NCBI RefSeq assembly: GCF_002368095.1
Contig: NZ_AP018227.1
Coordinates: forward strand, 1,511,999-1,575,998
Direction: 5' to 3'
DNA: 64,000 nucleotides
Source: Calothrix parasitica NIES-267
GTDB taxonomy: Bacteria > Cyanobacteriota > Cyanobacteriia > Cyanobacteriales > Nostocaceae
Position 1 is the first letter of the stretch. Each line of letters begins with the position of its first letter. Both the position numbers and the translations under genes were made by a program. The notes under the pieces were generated by a model. It had not been told where the DNA came from. It saw only the letters and a program-made list of their open reading frames with translations, and did not search any database. Positions 61,986-64,000 of this stretch are shown here, piece after piece.

Positions 61986-62531
61986 ATGGCACTGACGCAA
62001 GCAATATTGGCATTGTTGACGAAAAAATCTGCAAGTGGTTACGACCTAGCAAAACAGTTTAATGCTGACTTCGTTCACTTGTGGAAAGCTTCTCAACAAC
62101 AGGTATACCGGGAATTAACCAAGTTAGAGGAGCAAGGCTTAGTTAGCTGTGAGATAGTACCGCGAGATGCCTTTTTGGATAAAAAACTTTGTTCGATTAC
62201 AGATGCAGGTAAAAAATATCTGATGGAATGGATAAATAAACCCTCTCAACCGGCAATTTTGCGCGAAGATTTGATACTGAAAATGTTGGCTGGTGGACTC
62301 GTTGAACCAAGGGTATTGCGAGAAGAACTAGAACGTCATCGCCGATTGCACTTGGATGCTTTAACAAAATTCCAAGGAATAGAAAAAAACTATTTAGATA
62401 ATAAAAAATCTTTAACAGCAGAAAAAAAACTACAATATTTAGCCGTGCGTCGGGGTGTTTGTTACGAACAGGATTGGCTCAACTGGTGCGATGAAGCTTT
62501 GGAAGCTATTGAGGAATTAGAAAAATTATAA
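61986..62531 (+). CDS. PadR-family transcriptional regulator
   Basis: The 181-residue protein has the PadR winged helix at the N-terminus (ALTQAILALLTKKSASGYDL, QQVYRELTKLEEQGLVSCEI, ITDAGKKYLMEWI). A helical C-terminal half follows (Vir_act_alpha_C type, about residues 95-180) that serves for dimerisation. Such repressors respond to phenolics, drugs or other small ligands. It is followed after 44 bp by an AraC-family gene, so the two form a regulatory pair. The doubled palindrome upstream may be its own operator. The target genes are not evident. Confidence 0.92.
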   Translation: MALTQAILALLTKKSASGYDLAKQFNADFVHLWKASQQQVYRELTKLEEQGLVSCEIVPRDAFLDKKLCSITDAGKKYLMEWINKPSQPAILREDLILKMLAGGLVEPRVLREELERHRRLHLDALTKFQGIEKNYLDNKKSLTAEKKLQYLAVRRGVCYEQDWLNWCDEALEAIEELEKL

Positions 62532-62575
62532 TTTACGTTAAGCTTTATAAAGAAGCATTTTGATGGGGAAATATC

Positions 62576-63439
62576 GTGTCAAACATAAAAGAAGCTCGGG
62601 AAACTCAACTTCCTTCTTTGATAAAAAAAGCTTCTTGGAATGGTATTAATGTCGAATATGGTTTGTTAGATGCTGTGGGTGAGTTTGATTTTGCGATGCC
62701 CAAAAATGCTATCAGTATCGCTTTTGCTCCTCATGATGAAGTCACTTGGTCGGTTGATGGGGGTTCTAGTAAGACGACTCGATTACCTGCTGGAAGCGCA
62801 TTTATTTATGGAAACCGCGATTTTGTCTGGCACAAACGGGAAAGACACAGCGAATATATCAACATCATGCTCGAACCTGGGTTTTTAGAGCAAGTCGCTT
62901 CAGAAAATGGTATATCTACTCCCGTTGAAATCCAGCATAAAGTTATTTTTCTCGACTCTACGATTCTTCAAGTTGGACAATTGATGAAATCAGAAATTCT
63001 TAACGGTGGAGTAGCGGGAGAACTTTATACAGAATCACTGCGTAATTTACTGACGGTTCACCTGCTGCGAAACTATACGCAAACCTCAGAAAAACAGGAA
63101 TTATCAGATGGTGCGCTTGATAGCTTGAAGTTGCAGCAAGTAAAAGATTTTATCGAAGATAATTTAGCAGAAAGTCTGACAATAGCCGATATTGCTGCGG
63201 TAGTGCATATGAGTCAGTTTCATTTTGCTCGCGTTTTTAAAGCCGCAATTGGTGAATCTCCCCATCGCTATGTGACGCAAAGAAGGATGGAAAGAGCCAA
63301 GATTTTATTAGAGGTAACTAAATTCCCGGTAGTAGAAATAGCTTATCGTGTGGGTTTTAATAATCCCAGTCATTTTACTTCGCAGTTTCGCAAATATATG
63401 GGGATGACTCCGAAGAAGTATCGGGACGGTCAGATTTGA
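62576..63439 (+). CDS. AraC-family transcriptional regulator
   Basis: The gene starts at a GTG at 62576 behind a GGGG stretch; no ATG occurs for over 35 codons. The 287-residue protein has a cupin-like N-terminal domain (about 20-165). It ends in the AraC double helix-turn-helix (about 185-283), with SLTIADIAAVVHMSQFHFAR, VVEIAYRVGFNNPSHFTSQF and MGMTPKKYR closing the domain. It is of the general sugar/stress type rather than the PchR type at 25909-26913. Coupled to padR by a 44-bp gap, it probably acts in the same circuit. Confidence 0.93.
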   Translation: MSNIKEARETQLPSLIKKASWNGINVEYGLLDAVGEFDFAMPKNAISIAFAPHDEVTWSVDGGSSKTTRLPAGSAFIYGNRDFVWHKRERHSEYINIMLEPGFLEQVASENGISTPVEIQHKVIFLDSTILQVGQLMKSEILNGGVAGELYTESLRNLLTVHLLRNYTQTSEKQELSDGALDSLKLQQVKDFIEDNLAESLTIADIAAVVHMSQFHFARVFKAAIGESPHRYVTQRRMERAKILLEVTKFPVVEIAYRVGFNNPSHFTSQFRKYMGMTPKKYRDGQI

Positions 63440-63591
63440 TTGGTGATGGGTGATTGGTTATTTTCTATGCTTTGCTAATAGAAACATTGAAGTAAATTTA
63501 GAGTATTTGTAGGCTGGATTGAAGAACGTTAGCGTAGCGTGTCCGAAGGATATAACCCAACATGCTGTTAGGTTTCACTATGTTACTTAAT

Positions 63592-63981
63592 CTAATTGTA
63601 GGAAAGAATTTCTAACATCATTGTCTCAATTTCAGGCAATATTTCTTGAAGATAATCATGCTCCCTACTTTTATATTGCATTAGTTTAAAATCGGCTTCA
63701 ATTTTGTGCAGAAAATCTGTAACTTTTTCAGGTTGACGAGCATCTATGACATACCAGTATATAGTTTTTAGTAATGAGTATAGTTCGGCTCGATGTTGAA
63801 ATTGATAAAGTGACAAATTACAGAATCTTGTTTCCGGGGTATTAGCAAAGATACAGGCTGTGACTCTACTGAAAACAGTTTTCAAATTGATATCTACATT
63901 GAATTCAGCCGCTAGAACGAAATGAGTTACTAAACAATAACCTTGCAAATTTCTTTGATAGGATACTACATTTTCAGCCAT
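63592..63981 (-). CDS. Protein of unknown function
   Basis: The 129-residue protein starts at an ATG 19 bp from the window edge. It is predicted mostly helical, with no signal peptide or membrane helix. Its text (LYSLLKTIYWYVIDARQPEK, EHDYLQEILPEIETMMLEIL) does not match a family I recognise. It carries three Cys and many aromatic residues. Codon use looks like that of its neighbours. The gap to the AraC gene holds a GCGTAGCGTGTCC-type repeat at about 63530-63545. It may be cotranscribed with genes beyond the window. Confidence 0.6.
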   Translation of the reverse strand: MAENVVSYQRNLQGYCLVTHFVLAAEFNVDINLKTVFSRVTACIFANTPETRFCNLSLYQFQHRAELYSLLKTIYWYVIDARQPEKVTDFLHKIEADFKLMQYKSREHDYLQEILPEIETMMLEILSYN

Positions 63982-64000
63982 ACCTGATGTTCCTTGTGCG

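Noticed and set aside
1-64000. tRNA, rRNA, tmRNA, riboswitch, origin or attachment sites
   Set aside because: Reading both strands I saw no cloverleaf with a TTCRA loop, no rRNA core text, no riboswitch core and no attachment-site duplication near a tRNA.

Overview
The window reads as a stretch of a filamentous, AT-rich cyanobacterial chromosome. A Nostocales of the Rivularia/Calothrix kind is my inference. The evidence is: several copies of the cyanobacterial HIP1 octamer GCGATCGC (near 11697, 21442, 25589, 32018, 60155), many heptanucleotide tandem repeats (ATTACTC, AAGTAAT, AACTCCT, ATTTTAG types), AMIN-domain TonB receptors, isiB-type flavodoxins and a Cph1-type phytochrome with its Rcp1 partner. 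I see no tRNA, rRNA, CRISPR array, prophage or intact insertion sequence.

Region 1 (1-16476, all +) is the end of a hybrid PKS/NRPS assembly line: a polyketide synthase cut by the window edge (end of AT, KR, ACP), a MupA-type flavin monooxygenase, a C-A-PCP-E NRPS (A-domain code suggests Asn) and a C-A-PCP-C-A-PCP-E NRPS (codes suggest Gly, then Val). No thioesterase is visible. The most unusual trait is that at least nine short dispersed, mostly palindromic repeats, normally intergenic in such genomes, sit in frame inside these three megasynthase genes. Several lie at equivalent loops of different A domains.

Region 2 (16571-26913, all -) is an uptake-like island: a COG0523 GTPase, a small cyanobacterial protein, two fused ABC permease/ATPases of YbtP/YbtQ (IrtA/IrtB) type around an LCMT-type methyltransferase, an AMIN-TonB receptor and an AraC/PchR-type regulator. 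This is the classical layout of a ferric-siderophore import locus.

Region 3 (27526-34895) is an iron-starvation block: two flavodoxins, a PepSY-TM ferri-siderophore-reductase-like protein, a frameshifted alpha/beta hydrolase and two tandem ABCD/YddA-type ABC transporters.

Region 4 (34948-52059) holds ExbB/ExbD, TonB (with an odd proline-repeat tail), two hemoglobin/heme-type TonB receptors each followed by a lipoprotein binding protein, one FecCD permease plus ATPase, and a HugZ-type heme-degrading protein followed two bases later by a 36-codon membrane microprotein. Together they form a plausible route from outer-membrane heme capture to ring opening. A strong promoter and a strong terminator about 200 bp apart between two of these units outline a candidate small RNA.

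Region 5 (52784-63981) is more ordinary: a PMT-family mannosyltransferase, a cph1-rcp1-REC/histidine kinase light-signalling operon, a membrane-anchored beta-propeller protein and a secreted SnoaL-like protein bracketed by inverted copies of a miniature element, then PadR and AraC regulators and an unrecognised protein. Intergenic DNA throughout is crowded with MITE-like elements. All functional assignments are by eye from motifs; no database search was possible.
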